NCBI RefSeq assembly: GCF_000224145.3
Contig: NC_020170.2
Span: 4,728,646 to 4,792,645, forward strand
DNA length: 64,000 bases
Direction: 5' to 3'
DNA from: Ciona intestinalis
Lineage: Eukaryota > Chordata > Ascidiacea > Phlebobranchia > Cionidae
Under the pieces are notes generated by a model. It was not told where the DNA came from. It saw only the letters and a list, made by a program, of their open reading frames with translations, and ran no database searches. Positions 21,014 to 32,348 of the stretch are shown here, in pieces (positions within the stretch are counted from its first letter, which is position 1; every line of letters begins with the position of its first letter). The position numbers and the translations under genes are program-made.

Positions 21014-23071
21014 TTATAATGAAGGGAAATCAAAAATGTTCGACAATTTTAAATCCGTTCCATTTTGTTGCTGGTCTGTATGTGAATTAGATGGGTAGTG
21101 GTCATTGTAAGTATAATGAGAAGGTATGTTATGTCGGTAAACAGGCTCCGCATGTGCCCAGTGTATTTCCCCACTTGCATACAAAGCTGGGAAGTCTTGT
21201 TCCTCCTTTGTAAATGCCTTTTGCTTCATAGCTGGCTTACTTACTGGCTGCTGTTTAGTGACTGTTATATTTGAGCCCAGTTCGTAATGTGCCGGTTCAT
21301 CTAATAGCGAAGTATCTTGCACCATTCTAGTTAAACTTGATTTGTCAGAGCGATGGAAGTTTTGCGACGTTGTTACAAAACTATCGGAGTATTCTTCATT
21401 AGAATTTCCTGCATAGCCAACTACAGAACGATTTTTCTGTCTTACTTCCGAAGATATTGGTTTCTTTTTATTGGCATTAACAGTAGAGGTTTTGTTATGA
21501 ACAGCCACTGGTTTTATGTATGTTTTTTTAATGACTGAATTTTGCTGGGTTTTCCATGGTGCAACTGGTTTAGCAGTTCCTCCTAAAGAAGGAAAGTCCT
21601 CTTCACTTTTTAAGATCGTAGAGTTCACATTTTGTCGGGATTTCCAGTTTGGACCTTTTTGAAGTGGCTGTTTTGGTTTTGAAAAAGAGGGAAAATCGTC
21701 TTCACTTTTTAAACTAGCAGAGTTCGTATTTTGTCTTGAATTTAAGTTGGGCGCACTTTGAGGTGGCTGTTTTTGTTTTGTAGGCTTCTTTGCAACGGCT
21801 TGGGGCTGAAGGAATGGTTTAGGTTTAGTAGTTGGTTGACTTAGAGCAGGAAAGTCATTAGTACTATTGCTTTGTAATGGGTAGTTTGACTTGGGTGTCC
21901 AAAGTGGAGCTGCAGCAGCTTCTGGTTTCTTTTCCCTTAAAACAGCCGGGATTGGTTTTGGTGGTGCAGCTGAAGCTGTGTCACCTAAACCTGGAAACTG
22001 GTTAGATTCTATGAGGTTTGAAAGAGATGGCTGCGCTGGCTCTTGCTTTACAGGTGGCTTTTGATCTTTTGTAACCGGAGCATCTGGCTCTGTAGGTGCT
22101 GGGGCTACATCCTTCATAGACAGTGACATGGCTGCTGCTAGTTCCATGTCATTTGAATCCTCAAATGCAGCAGCTGATCGATGAGGATTGTGTGGCCTTC
22201 TTCCTCTTGAGGCAGGTGGGGGTCTCCTTGTGTATTGAAAACCTAAATTAATCTGCCGGTCTTGTTTTTGTTGTTGTTTAGACTTCATATCTTTATGAGC
22301 CACAGCACAGTGTGCTTTTAGGTCAATCTCAGATGAGAAAACTGATGTAAATTCTTCATTTTTACAGTTTGCTATTTCACATAGGAAATGGTCGCTTTTA
22401 AAATGCTTCCGTAATTCTATATAGTTGTCATAGAAATCATTTGAGTGAAGGTGCTCACACAAGTGACAGTAGAAATGCTCCGTACGCAGATGGTGAAACA
22501 ATTTATCATCATCAAGGTAACGTTCGTCACAAAACTTACATAGTGGGTGGCCTTTGTGGGAGCGGTCATTTGCGTCCCCAACGCGCTTGTGTGTGGCCAG
22601 GTCTTTCCTACTGTACACTTTATACTCACTAGTAAAATTTCGGTTATGCTCTAGACAAATTTCGCAATGGTACATGCCATGCTCTTTACGTATGTGAGAT
22701 TTTAGGTTCTGAAAGTTAGTATCGGGAGGTCTATTAGGGCAAATTTGGCACTGATGTTCCAGCAGTTTTATAAACTTTGTCTCCGTAGCAGCATCAGTAA
22801 AAAATACATTCAAATTGTAACGAGTCTCTTTAATTAGCCTTTTAGCATTGAGGTTGACAAAATTATTTTTGTTGGACGAGAATATCACCTTTTTTAACTC
22901 TTTTCGGCAAACAGGACAATATTTCTCTTTACAGAGCAATCTCATCTTTGTTGAACACTTAAAGCAGATAACATGGTCACAGTGTCCAACAGCATACACG
23001 TCAATAGGGTGGGCACATACTACACAGTCGTTGCCTGTCGACATTGTTCTTGTTCGAGGATGCTTATTCAT
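21014..23071 (-). CDS. ZNF598: E3 ubiquitin ligase ZNF598 (collided-ribosome sensor)
   Basis: A 685-aa single-exon frame, starting at the ATG at 23071-23069. ZNF598 (yeast Hel2) recognises collided ribosomes and ubiquitinates 40S proteins to start ribosome quality control. The RING finger is near the N-terminus: CVVC, CDHVICFKC, TKMRLLCKEKYCPVC (residues about 16-56). It is followed by C2H2-type fingers to about residue 265, including CEICLEHNRNF, CKFCDERYLDDDKLFHHL and HFLCEIANCKNEEF. The C-terminal half is disordered and carries repeated DFPSL or DFPAL motifs, with two tandem copies of a unit of about 35 residues (SRQNxNSxxLKSExDFPS). Human ZNF598 is 904 aa and has FPAL-type motifs in the same part. 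The human gene has many exons; here there is one. The gene is head-to-head with the ADP/ATP carrier. Confidence 0.95.
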   Translation of the reverse strand: MNKHPRTRTMSTGNDCVVCAHPIDVYAVGHCDHVICFKCSTKMRLLCKEKYCPVCRKELKKVIFSSNKNNFVNLNAKRLIKETRYNLNVFFTDAATETKFIKLLEHQCQICPNRPPDTNFQNLKSHIRKEHGMYHCEICLEHNRNFTSEYKVYSRKDLATHKRVGDANDRSHKGHPLCKFCDERYLDDDKLFHHLRTEHFYCHLCEHLHSNDFYDNYIELRKHFKSDHFLCEIANCKNEEFTSVFSSEIDLKAHCAVAHKDMKSKQQQKQDRQINLGFQYTRRPPPASRGRRPHNPHRSAAAFEDSNDMELAAAMSLSMKDVAPAPTEPDAPVTKDQKPPVKQEPAQPSLSNLIESNQFPGLGDTASAAPPKPIPAVLREKKPEAAAAPLWTPKSNYPLQSNSTNDFPALSQPTTKPKPFLQPQAVAKKPTKQKQPPQSAPNLNSRQNTNSASLKSEDDFPSFSKPKQPLQKGPNWKSRQNVNSTILKSEEDFPSLGGTAKPVAPWKTQQNSVIKKTYIKPVAVHNKTSTVNANKKKPISSEVRQKNRSVVGYAGNSNEEYSDSFVTTSQNFHRSDKSSLTRMVQDTSLLDEPAHYELGSNITVTKQQPVSKPAMKQKAFTKEEQDFPALYASGEIHWAHAEPVYRHNIPSHYTYNDHYPSNSHTDQQQNGTDLKLSNIFDFPSL

Positions 23072-23798
23072 TTTCACTGGAAAACAGGAACTTACCTACA
23101 GCACGTTGTATAAGTTTAATACAATCAATCTGAGACTGTACACGGTTGTTTTATTCGATGAAAAACAATTGGTTAAGATATTTCGTACGCAAATAAAATA
23201 TGAAGTTCCTATTTCAGTCAAATAACGATGAAACCAGCCTGCCATTTATAAGCTTACTATACCGAACTGCTTACTATTTTGCTACGTCATCGTAAAATCC
23301 CCTAAAACGTAAATGGAATTTCACTTCTTAAATCCACGACTGTTGAGACAAATTTTAAAGGAAAGTATATTAAAAACACAGATTTATTAGAGAAAATATG
23401 TTACATTTATTCAGACTGTTGGATTGTGTCGCAAAAAATATAGTTTCGCGTTTAATGCTGTTAATCTTTTAATATGCGTAAGTTTGCTTAGTCACACATT
23501 TTATTATAACTGGATAATAATTTTTATGTAAAAATGATTTTGTATTATATTTTTAACAAAATATGTCGTTTTATTGCGAAATTCAGTGCGATTGCGCAAT
23601 CGAGTTTGAGTGTGAGGGTACCAGAAAAAGGTACACTGGCAACGTTTTACATCCGGGATTCTGGAAGTTAAAATAAAGGTCGTTCATTTCAACCTTGCTT
23701 TGCTTTGGCAGTTCTATCCACTTCAATCTGTACCAGCAGACCAGTCAGACGTTCAATTTTTTGTTTCAAGTCGAAGACAAGAAGAAAATTTATTAAAA
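23072..23798. promoter_or_regulatory. Shared promoter spacer of ZNF598 and the ADP/ATP carrier
   Basis: Two genes point away from each other across 0.7 kb, so both promoters should be here. The carrier-side end (23585-23700) is the least AT-rich part and includes TTGCGCAATCGAG. No TATA box or specific factor site is convincing. Confidence 0.45.
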
Positions 23799-24710
23799 AT
23801 GCCTTTCAGCGCCAAAAGTTTCGCCCAGGATCTTGCTGTCGGTGGCACAGCCGCGGCTATTTCCAAAACCATCGTCGCCCCAATTGAAAGAGTAAAACTT
23901 CTGCTCCAAGTTCAAGCCGCTTCCAAACAAATTGCCGTTGAAGATCAATACAAGGGGATCGTGGACTGCTTCGTTCGAATCCCGAAAGAGCAGGGCATGA
24001 TCTCCTTCTGGAGAGGTAACATGGCAAACGTTATTCGTTACTTCCCAACCCAGGCTCTTAACTTCGCTTTCAAGGATACATACAAGCAAATTTTCTTGGC
24101 CGGCGTTGACAAAAAGAAGCAATTCGGTCGCTACTTTCTCGGAAATCTTGCTTCAGGTGGTGCTGCTGGTGCAACTGGGTTGTGCTTTGTCTACCCACTT
24201 GATTTTGCCAGAACAAGATTAGCTGCTGACGTTGGCAGCGGCAAAGGTCGTGAATTCACTGGTCTTGGTAACTGCATTACTACCATTGCAAAGCGAGATG
24301 GTGTCCGTGGTCTTTACCAAGGTTTCCTTGTCTCAATCCAAGGTATCATTGTGTACCGTGCCGCTTATTTCGGTACCTATGACACTGTTAAGGGAATGCT
24401 CCCAGACCCCAAGAACACGCCAATCATTGTAAGTTGGGCCATTGCGCAAGTTGTCACCACTGGAGCTGGAATTTTGTCGTACCCATTCGACACTGTCCGA
24501 CGACGAATGATGATGCAGTCCGGAAGAGCAAAGGAGGATCTGATGTACAAGGGCACCATCGACTGCTGGAGAAAGATCAGGCAGCAGGAGGGAGGCAAGG
24601 CTTTCTTCAAGGGAGCATTCTCCAACATCTTGAGAGGCACAGGAGGAGCTTTGGTGCTTGTCCTCTACGATGAATTGAAGAATCTCTTCTTTGGAACCTC
24701 CGTTCACTAA
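23799..24710 (+). CDS. SLC25A4-like: ADP/ATP translocase (mitochondrial carrier)
   Basis: A 303-aa single-exon frame. The start at 23799 ([12 protein letters not shown]) was chosen because it matches the usual beginning and length (about 298-300 aa) of ADP/ATP carriers; the frame extends upstream without similarity. The protein exchanges cytosolic ADP for matrix ATP across the inner mitochondrial membrane. It has three tandem carrier repeats with Px[DE]xx[KR] signatures: PIERVK (28-33), PLDFAR (133-138) and PFDTVR (229-234). The carrier-specific RRRMMM is at 234-239. Substrate-site residues such as Arg80 in [17 protein letters not shown] are conserved. Codon use is richer in G and C than in neighbours, as expected for a highly expressed gene. 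Vertebrate paralogues have four exons; this copy has no intron. AATAAA is at 24988-24993. Confidence 0.97.
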   Translation: MPFSAKSFAQDLAVGGTAAAISKTIVAPIERVKLLLQVQAASKQIAVEDQYKGIVDCFVRIPKEQGMISFWRGNMANVIRYFPTQALNFAFKDTYKQIFLAGVDKKKQFGRYFLGNLASGGAAGATGLCFVYPLDFARTRLAADVGSGKGREFTGLGNCITTIAKRDGVRGLYQGFLVSIQGIIVYRAAYFGTYDTVKGMLPDPKNTPIIVSWAIAQVVTTGAGILSYPFDTVRRRMMMQSGRAKEDLMYKGTIDCWRKIRQQEGGKAFFKGAFSNILRGTGGALVLVLYDELKNLFFGTSVH

Positions 24711-26446
24711 AATCATGAACATTTTTGTGGTTTAAATATTTCTTCTATTATGTAATGCTTTATTCCAAAAAATATGATCCACTTAAGTGAAGTTTTTCCT
24801 TCATAGACAACTTATCTTGCTCTTTTGTGAGGTTTTATCATTCTCTCTTTAGAAAATTCACCCTTAACTTATAATTATGACTCAAGTTTACGATTTTCGT
24901 GTTGAAAACTTAGCGAAATTGCCCTGTTGTTGTTACAACAGAGTCGGTCATTTTGTGTTGTGCAACGTTGCTGTTCATATTTTTCCTAATAAATTAATTC
25001 GGAACCGGTAAAACAAGTTTCATTATTTGGTAAACAGTGTAATTCTTTTAGATTGGACAAAAGTAACATTAAAAAGGGAATACTGAAACATTTGGATTGA
25101 GTGTAGTAACTTTAATTTTCATTAAACAGGAGTAGGACAAAACGTAAGGTCAAACAAAACTTATGTATTAGGCGGTTAATTTAATCATTTACTATGCCGG
25201 TAAGAGTTAATGTCGTTGTGATACGTCAAAGCTACGCAGGCGGGTTAAATCCGGCGTAACGCCGGCTAAGTCACAGTAGTGTGGATATTAACATTCAGCC
25301 GACCTTCGATCGCTTTGTTCAAGAACACAGGTATTGTGCTTTATATAACCGCGTGAACCCATTGGTCGCTATTGGATACACCGGCAAGAAATTTTGTAAT
25401 CGTATCCAATGACTATACGTCACAGCATAGAGTCATAGACAACTTAACGGGTTTTCGCTGCACGGTTTTCAGATTTAAGCTTTCGTCGGTATTAGAACAG
25501 TATAGTACCTATAGAGAACGCTCTAACATGTGTGCAATCAAGCTAAAAAAAACTGATTGCACTAAGCAATTTGTACAAACATATTTTCTATTGATTTTTA
25601 CCGGCGTTTTCATTACATTTTGTCAGTTACGTAGTTCAGTTACATAAATCAATACGCTTAACAAATCCGCAGGTCGGTGTTAATAACCCGATGTGCCAAT
25701 CCAATTCGTTTTTTAAACGATATTGTAGCGAACTTTCCAGCGTTGTTCTTTTATTGCATTGGGTAGGCCTATAATGGTATATCGCGAATACAGTACATAA
25801 TTTTAGTAACCTCTTACTCAGTATATACATATATAGTAAACCTATGTTATTTGTGGAATCGCGACTACTTCGAAAGACACGTGTCCTTAGCATTTATGAC
25901 GTCGATATGGCCACTTGTGAATACATGTTCGAACTGGCTATATATAGGGACTTAGATTCTATATAACTTACCACATTTAAATCACTTTGCTCGCAACCGC
26001 TAAACTAGTTGTGTCCTCAATTGACCCAACAGATACCCACATCAGCATTGTATTGTGTTACTGATTTACAAACGAGTAAAACTTATATATGTTTGCACGT
26101 GCTTGCATGCACCTATGCGACTTATATAGCGATGAAGACTGGGGGTTCTTTCACGAACGAAACGTAAAACGCATTGACGCAAGAATAACGGCAATGATTA
26201 AATAAACAAAATCTTGGCTAAAAACTAAAAAATGTCGACGCTTTAATGTAAAACAGGTAATGCATAACATAATATAGTCCAACAGCTTGCTGTGTGTCAA
26301 AATTAATCTGAAATTACTATCTTCACTGGTATAGTAATGTGTTTGTATTAAAACTTTATTTTGAAGTAAAAATACCTGTACGATAAGTATATGACACCTG
26401 CATGTGTTAATGAAATAGTATATATAACAAACGATAGAATGCGTTA
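24711..26446. other. Carrier 3' UTR and spacer
   Basis: The first 290 bp is the carrier 3' UTR up to AATAAA at 24988-24993. The rest is spacer and the 3' UTR of the minus-strand fucosyltransferase, whose AATAAA reads as TTTATT at 26355-26360. Short open frames here show no recognisable protein. Confidence 0.6.
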
Positions 26447-29400
26447 TTACCACGAATCGTCTGCAGGAGCATAACATGATGACTTCTCATTCTCATACCA
26501 CAGTGTGTCAAGAGATGGAATATAACTTGATCGACGTAACCTGCCTGAATTTAAGGCGTTGCACAGACTACAGTAACCGTACATTTGCGATTTTTCAAGC
26601 GCTTTCAAAGAAGGGTCGCTGTTGGTTTGTCCATGGTTCATACCCCTTCGCCATTTAAAATACTCAGCATATGCGGTATCGTTGTGGTCGAGGTAGTTTA
26701 TGTATTTAACTAAACCATCCAATGATTGAAAATCCTCAACGTGAATGTAAGAGTTAGGTGGAGCAATACGACGAATGGTTTCTTTTGAAGGACCCCATAC
26801 TATAGGCACCGCACCGCTGTTAAAATATAATTTTAGCAACGCTATATATTGAATATAATACATGGCTGGACAAAGCAAAAATTTAACCATTCGACTTCTT
26901 AAACTAAAAAGTATTAAACTAAGAACAGTGTTTAATCATAGTATCACTTCAGTATACTATGGTTTAATCATAGTATACCATCCTTTTAACGTATACTGTG
27001 GTTTAATATTAAATGTCTGGAACCAGAAAGCATCCAAATGGTCGGATGTGCACCGTAAAGGCCTCAAAATGATAAGACCATACCTGTATATTCCGTTCTT
27101 CCAAAATTTTTCCGTTACATACTCTTTACAGTGGTACGTGTTTTCGAAAGCTAGATAGAACTTGTATTGGCTGAGCATTTCAAACATTTGTGGATTCCGA
27201 CTTTCTGGGCTATAAGAGCCAGGGAAGCAACGCCCAAAACGATGCAGCTGTAGACCAGCCTGTTTAAATGCTATGGTGAATAGGTGTGTGTTACAAAAAT
27301 ATCCCAAATCGTGAATATAGTAAGTTGGGGTAAGATGGTACACGTTTTTGTTCTATTCTATCGCCTCAATTGGTAGTAAACACAGAATATTTACAGAAAT
27401 ATATAAACGCGTTCTCACGTCTCTAAAATAGCGTTGTTTATTATTAAAAACATTGTTATAGGACATTGGGTATTATGTGCTAACGATAACCATTTTACCC
27501 CACAGTATATAGGCTACAATCTATATATATATATATTTACGTTTATCAGGTTTTGGGCAAGCTTGAAACGTCTTCTGGCTCCAGCGGTGTCGACACAATT
27601 ACTAACCACCCACGCCACAAGGTATTTCTTGCGTAACAACACTTCGTTCACATCTTGTACAAGCATAGGGACATTATAACCGGCCTTTGAATTAGTTTCC
27701 CGATGTAAAATCTCAACGTAAGGGTGAGAAAACTCTGACGACGTTCTGCGAGTTGGAAAATGTATTAGAATTTAATACGCCATGACGATGACGTAATATT
27801 ATAATTTCAAAAAAAAACACATTATATATGATTGCAGCTGACAAAAACAAGGGCTCATATAGACTATACATAGACTCTTGATTTTCGTACAAGGTGGTTT
27901 ATGTTAATATATAAGCATTGGACACACCTACGTAATTAACGTTTAATTTGCTTTACTTTACATTATCCCTAATTAGCGATCGCTCCATCATGCCTATACT
28001 GAATATCAATAACTGTGATTACTTGTACGTCATCGTTGAATTGAAATAGTTGTCAAACTTCGTCAAGTCCAGTTTATACTTGTGTTTCGTTGTCCAAGGA
28101 GATTCTCGACATAGCCAAACATAAAGTTGGTCAGACCGCCTGTAGAATTTAAACTAGTAGTAGGGTGGTAAAAGACGGGACACCTTTAGCACAAATTATC
28201 CAAATATTCTGATCGTGATGTTTTAAAAAGTTAAAAAGTTATGCGGGAGTCGTGAGAATACGGTTTATAATTCTTTAAATGTTCTTGTTTACTTTAAATG
28301 TTCTTGTTTACTACCAAATGGGACGGAAAAAAAAGAAAACATGTCCCATCTAACCCCAACCCACTATGTAACAGAAAACTGGCCGTTATTGAGAATTTAC
28401 AGCTTCTACAGGTGGCCTTGTCGTAATCGTGCTGGTACAGTGGTTATAGGGAGCCCACCAGCACAGCCTAAAGGTTATTTATTTGAGGCCTGTTTATTTA
28501 TACCACCTTTGTACTCGTGTGTTACTGGACACTTGACTAACTGCTCAAACCTAAAGGTCATTTATTAGTCGTCTAAATTTTCAGCCATACGTTAGAAAAT
28601 AATAACCCATAAATTTATATACGTTGTAACTCGTAGGAGGTTGTATGAAACTATGTTATAACTATTGTTGTTGTCCCGTCACGCATAAATAAATAGTCAC
28701 ATTTTTTATGTTTTTGTCACAGAACTGCATACATCTTCTGGATGCTAAAATTTACCGTTTTGCCGGCATGTACAAATGTAATACTAACGTACAGTCCACT
28801 TTATATCATGCTACAAATATACCTGGTTTTGGGGTCTGGCAAAATGTTTGTGTTCCGATAATGAATTACGATTGCATCGCTCTCTGTTGCCAGCGTGCGG
28901 TTTGTGGTAATATCACACAGCCCACATTTCTCAGGCATGGGGAATGGAGATTGTACTGAAGCCGGCGTGTTCCAAATTAATATTAGCCGTGGACGACTGC
29001 CAACACATAAACATATGAATCAACATAAACGTCGATTAAAGTTTCGTCATAGTCGTAAAAGTCTACTTTAAACAAACACTATTATAGCATGCGTTGTAAA
29101 GCGAACCATTAGTAAGCCCTGTCATACTACCAACTCTATAAGCTATACGATAAGCATTACACCAAATTAATTGAACTACAATTAAACTAATTTACCCAGC
29201 CTCTTCAGAATTTGTTGTGATCGTTTCACCTTCTGTGAAAATGCGGTGTTTATATTCAGCATTAACTACCGGGGCTGAAAATATGGCGTACTCTGAAATT
29301 TAGTAATTACAAACATTATTTCACTGAGTTTCGATTTGATGAAGTTTCATATAGTAGGGTGGGTTAAGATGGGATATGCTTTCATTATTTTTCTCGTCCT

Positions 29401-29767
29401 ATTTGGTAGTAAACAAAAAATAATTATACGAACTCTATAAGAACGTTGTTAATCTTTTAAAACACGATTACAAAATATAGAAATTAGATCGTAACGGTCC
29501 CCTTCACCCTATGGTACTATATATATAGTAAAGGAGCAACTCGCCTTGAAAATTAATTTTCACATTTCCAACCAACGGTTTCGTGAACTTGCCTTCTGTA
29601 TAAGGCGGAATGGTTCTTAATGTTTGACTTGCAGTAAAATGTCTCAATGCTCCGTCGTGTTGACTTAAACCAATCAGTATCACCAACGCCATTCCAAACA
29701 CAGAAAGAACGATTACAGTTTTAACTTTACGTAAAACATGCCCAATTTGACACCTATAGCTGACCAT
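26447..29767 (-). CDS. GT10 alpha-1,3/1,4-fucosyltransferase, Golgi type II membrane protein
   Basis: Six exons on minus, 29518-29767, 28823-28955, 28023-28139, 27541-27745, 27084-27259 and 26447-26816, close in frame to 416 aa. The enzyme moves fucose from GDP-fucose to N-acetylglucosamine of glycans in the Golgi. A short cytosolic tail is followed by a membrane anchor (residues 17-34, TVIVLSVFGMALVILIGL). The catalytic region shows CGLCDITTNR, SDAIVIHYRN, LYVWLCRESP, FNSTMTY, the GDP-fucose core YLVAWVVSNC, GARRRF, FGRC, and the family signature FYLAFENTYHCKEYVTEKFW, then SGAVPIVWGPS and YIHVEDFQSLDGLVKYINYL. The terminal Cys-containing WRRG-CSLCNAL segment is also typical. Exon 1's donor (A|GTACCA) is weak and lies at the edge of a mobile element; a GC donor after CAAG would also keep phase but drop a predicted strand. 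Which FUT paralogue group it belongs to cannot be told. Confidence 0.9.
27314..27510 (+). mobile_element. Short TIR element, copy 7 (diverged)
   Basis: It lies in fucosyltransferase intron 4. Ends are TAAGTTGGGGTAAGATGG and CCATTTTACCCCACAGTATA. This GGGGTAAGATGG form is shared with copies 9-11 and looks like an older subfamily. Confidence 0.65.
28155..28369 (-). mobile_element. Short TIR element, copy 8
   Basis: It lies in fucosyltransferase intron 2, starting about 15 bp from the splice acceptor of the next exon. It is reversed and carries an internal tandem duplication of the segment TTTAAATGTTCTTGTTTAC. Confidence 0.75.
29349..29518 (+). mobile_element. Short TIR element, copy 9
   Basis: It occupies the 5' end of fucosyltransferase intron 1. 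The left end is intact (TAGTAGGGTGGGTTAAGATG). The right end is diverged (CCCCTTCACCCTATGGTAC) and borders the exon directly. Confidence 0.7.
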
Positions 29768-32348
29768 TATACAGCAGTATCTAGTCTGCGACCAGTATAG
29801 TATTAAAGTAAAAGCTATTACAATTTCTAGTCTGTTTGCGCACCATAAACGTGTACATACTATTCTTTTAGCACTTCTTTAATGTGCTGTAAGCCTGGAA
29901 CTGATCTCACGCTCTGCCCTGTTTGTTTCGTATACCGAAACATCAGTCTATATCATAGTGATTATTAGTTTTAATCTGTACGCCTTTATACTAAGCAAAT
30001 AACCTTCGTGTTCTGTTTATAGCTCTGGAATCATTACTTTCACCATAAGTAACTATACTGCTGGTAGATTTATTAGGTTAAAATTTAACATTTTATTTCT
30101 TGAAACTTCTGCTCTGTTTGAAGAAAAGCCTGCACGACGACCAACCATTTTGCCTTTGGCGTTTTTAAAATTCGCCTGTCCATTTTATATGTGCTTAATT
30201 GTTCGGTATCACAACCGTTAACTAAAATCACCGCTTCCTAGTCGTCACATCCTAGTCATTTTTATACGCGATTCGTTAGTTCGGGGATTGGTGAATATCA
30301 TTTGCTCCATTCATCGTAACCAACGTAATCAGTTTAATTATAACTGGTATATGTGGATATAAATAGGTCGGTGAAAGATGGCACATGTTTTCATTTAATT
30401 CTCTCGTCCATTCTCTCGAGTCGTGTGAATACGGTTATATATATGTAATGGAAACGATAAAAGAGAATAGAAACATATAGCCTACTATCTTACCCCAACC
30501 TGGTATGTATATACCAGCTTGTCTTGTTCTTTCACACTATTATGTTATAGAGTATACACTATATACAGCACACGAAGAACCGAATACTGAATGAGTAAAG
30601 CGAGCTTCAATCTGTATGGAGAGGCCCGTGTTTTGCTTTCGGTAATCCGAACTGGGTTCCCTAATATTGTATATATATATTGCGCCAAATTCAACTGTTC
30701 CAATCATCATTATCTTGTATGCGTTGTATCATGGTCAAATGCCTAAAAACTGCTTAAATTATAGCCTTTACCTTCAAGCAAGCAATAATGCATTATAACA
30801 TGTGTATAAAAGGACGAATGTACAAATTACAGACTGCAGAAGAGTGGCTATTATATATTGTCGTTTGAGTAGCATTGCTAAGATGTAGCATAGCTACTTA
30901 CGAAAGACACAAGACTGTGAATATACCATATCGTTTACAGAAAGCAAATGATAAAATTGAGTAGGCGAAATTATTACCAAGTTCAACTGCAACAGTTTAG
31001 TTGTAGATGCGTTAAAAATATTCTGCTAGAAAAGAATAAATAATATGTCGAGCTAAATTATATTAGATTAAAATAAATACAATATACTTTTGAGCAGAGT
31101 CATGACTCTGCTTTTGAGAATTTGCTTTTTCGGTCCCCGTGTATTGGATAACGAATTGAGACCAAAAATGTCGCCGAGGTTTCTTAACCATCGGGCGTTA
31201 TTGTATTCTGTTGACCATCGGCATAAAGCGTGTGATGATACAGCGAATTTCTTGTTGTCCGGTGTCTTGCTTTTCGTGACTGCCATGGTAGTTAGGTGTC
31301 GTGGTTTTTAAAACGTTCTCGAGTTTTCTACATGTTAAACAAATGGCAAAAGCGCATACGCAAAAATTATAGCAGATTAAAAAAACGCTCAAAACGTATT
31401 TTTTGCGTAAAATATTTTGCGTTTGCTATAAGATAAGCGCCGCGCGTTGAAATAGTGTCATATTCTGTTAATTTTTCCGTTTACTTGTAGTGTGTACACA
31501 TAAAGTAATTAAGAATGGTTCATATGTTGTTAGAGATGTAAACACTGTCAAATAAAAATAGTTGTTCAGTTCTAATAAAATCATTACTGCCCCAGGCTAT
31601 TGGCTTACAGAGTAATTTCGTATTATTTACTGTTTACATGATAATTGTGGATAAAGTATTCATTGTGTATTTTATCACCACAGTATCTGAGATTGTTACT
31701 AAAAAAAATTGTACAGTTCTATTAAAAACAAATTAATAATGACACAACAAAATCTGTTAAAATGTTTTGCTTTAATGGTGTTAACACACATTCCATACTG
31801 GTGAACCTATTTTAATGTCTTCTAGTTACATTTAAATCATCACACTTTTGTATCTAGCTAGATTATTTTATTTATATATATATATATATGTATATATCTG
31901 TTTTTTCCCGGTACAAATTTGTCTTAGTACCAGTATAGAATCATCCAATAAAAACCCAAACAAATTGCGCAATCTATAACGAAAGATTCTTCACCTAAGT
32001 CTACATCTGATGTAGCTTATCTCTATAATACCAATATATTAAAAAATACTTATTCAGTTTAATTGCTGCAGCAGCCAAGCTTTCCAATTGACAGTTTTAC
32101 TTTTTATCCATGTGTATCTTAACAACTGTTGTTTTTCTGTTCCCTTCTTTTTGTTCTTTAAATAACATGACCTTCGCTAATTTTGAAAAATAAAATATGT
32201 TTTTACCATTATAGTTATATATATACATATTAAATCTAAATATTTTCTAGAAACCTATATGTACAGTTAACTTGATTTAGTTATGCACTTCAAATCACCT
32301 CCAATTTTTAAGTTGAATTAGTTTATAATGTTGCAACTTTAAAAACTC
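29768..32348. other. Spacer upstream of the fucosyltransferase and the unknown lysine-rich gene
   Basis: A 2.6-kb spacer between divergent genes. It holds one decayed TIR-element copy (30355-30515), several TA microsatellites, and a more GC-rich patch at about 31090-31440 with a 72-codon minus-strand frame that I cannot assign. No gene is called. Confidence 0.5.
30355..30515 (+). mobile_element. Short TIR element, copy 10 (decayed)
   Basis: Left end ATAGGTCGGTGAAAGATGGC and right end ACTATCTTACCCCAACCTGG flank a shortened, poorly matching interior. It is the most degraded near-complete copy. Confidence 0.5.

Noticed and set aside
24333-24722. Minus-strand frames antisense to the ADP/ATP carrier
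   Set aside because: They are by-products of the GC-rich, codon-biased carrier gene on plus.
31068-31286. 72-codon minus-strand frame in a GC-richer patch
   Set aside because: No similarity I recognise, no flanking splice-compatible exons found, and the opposite strand is equally open.
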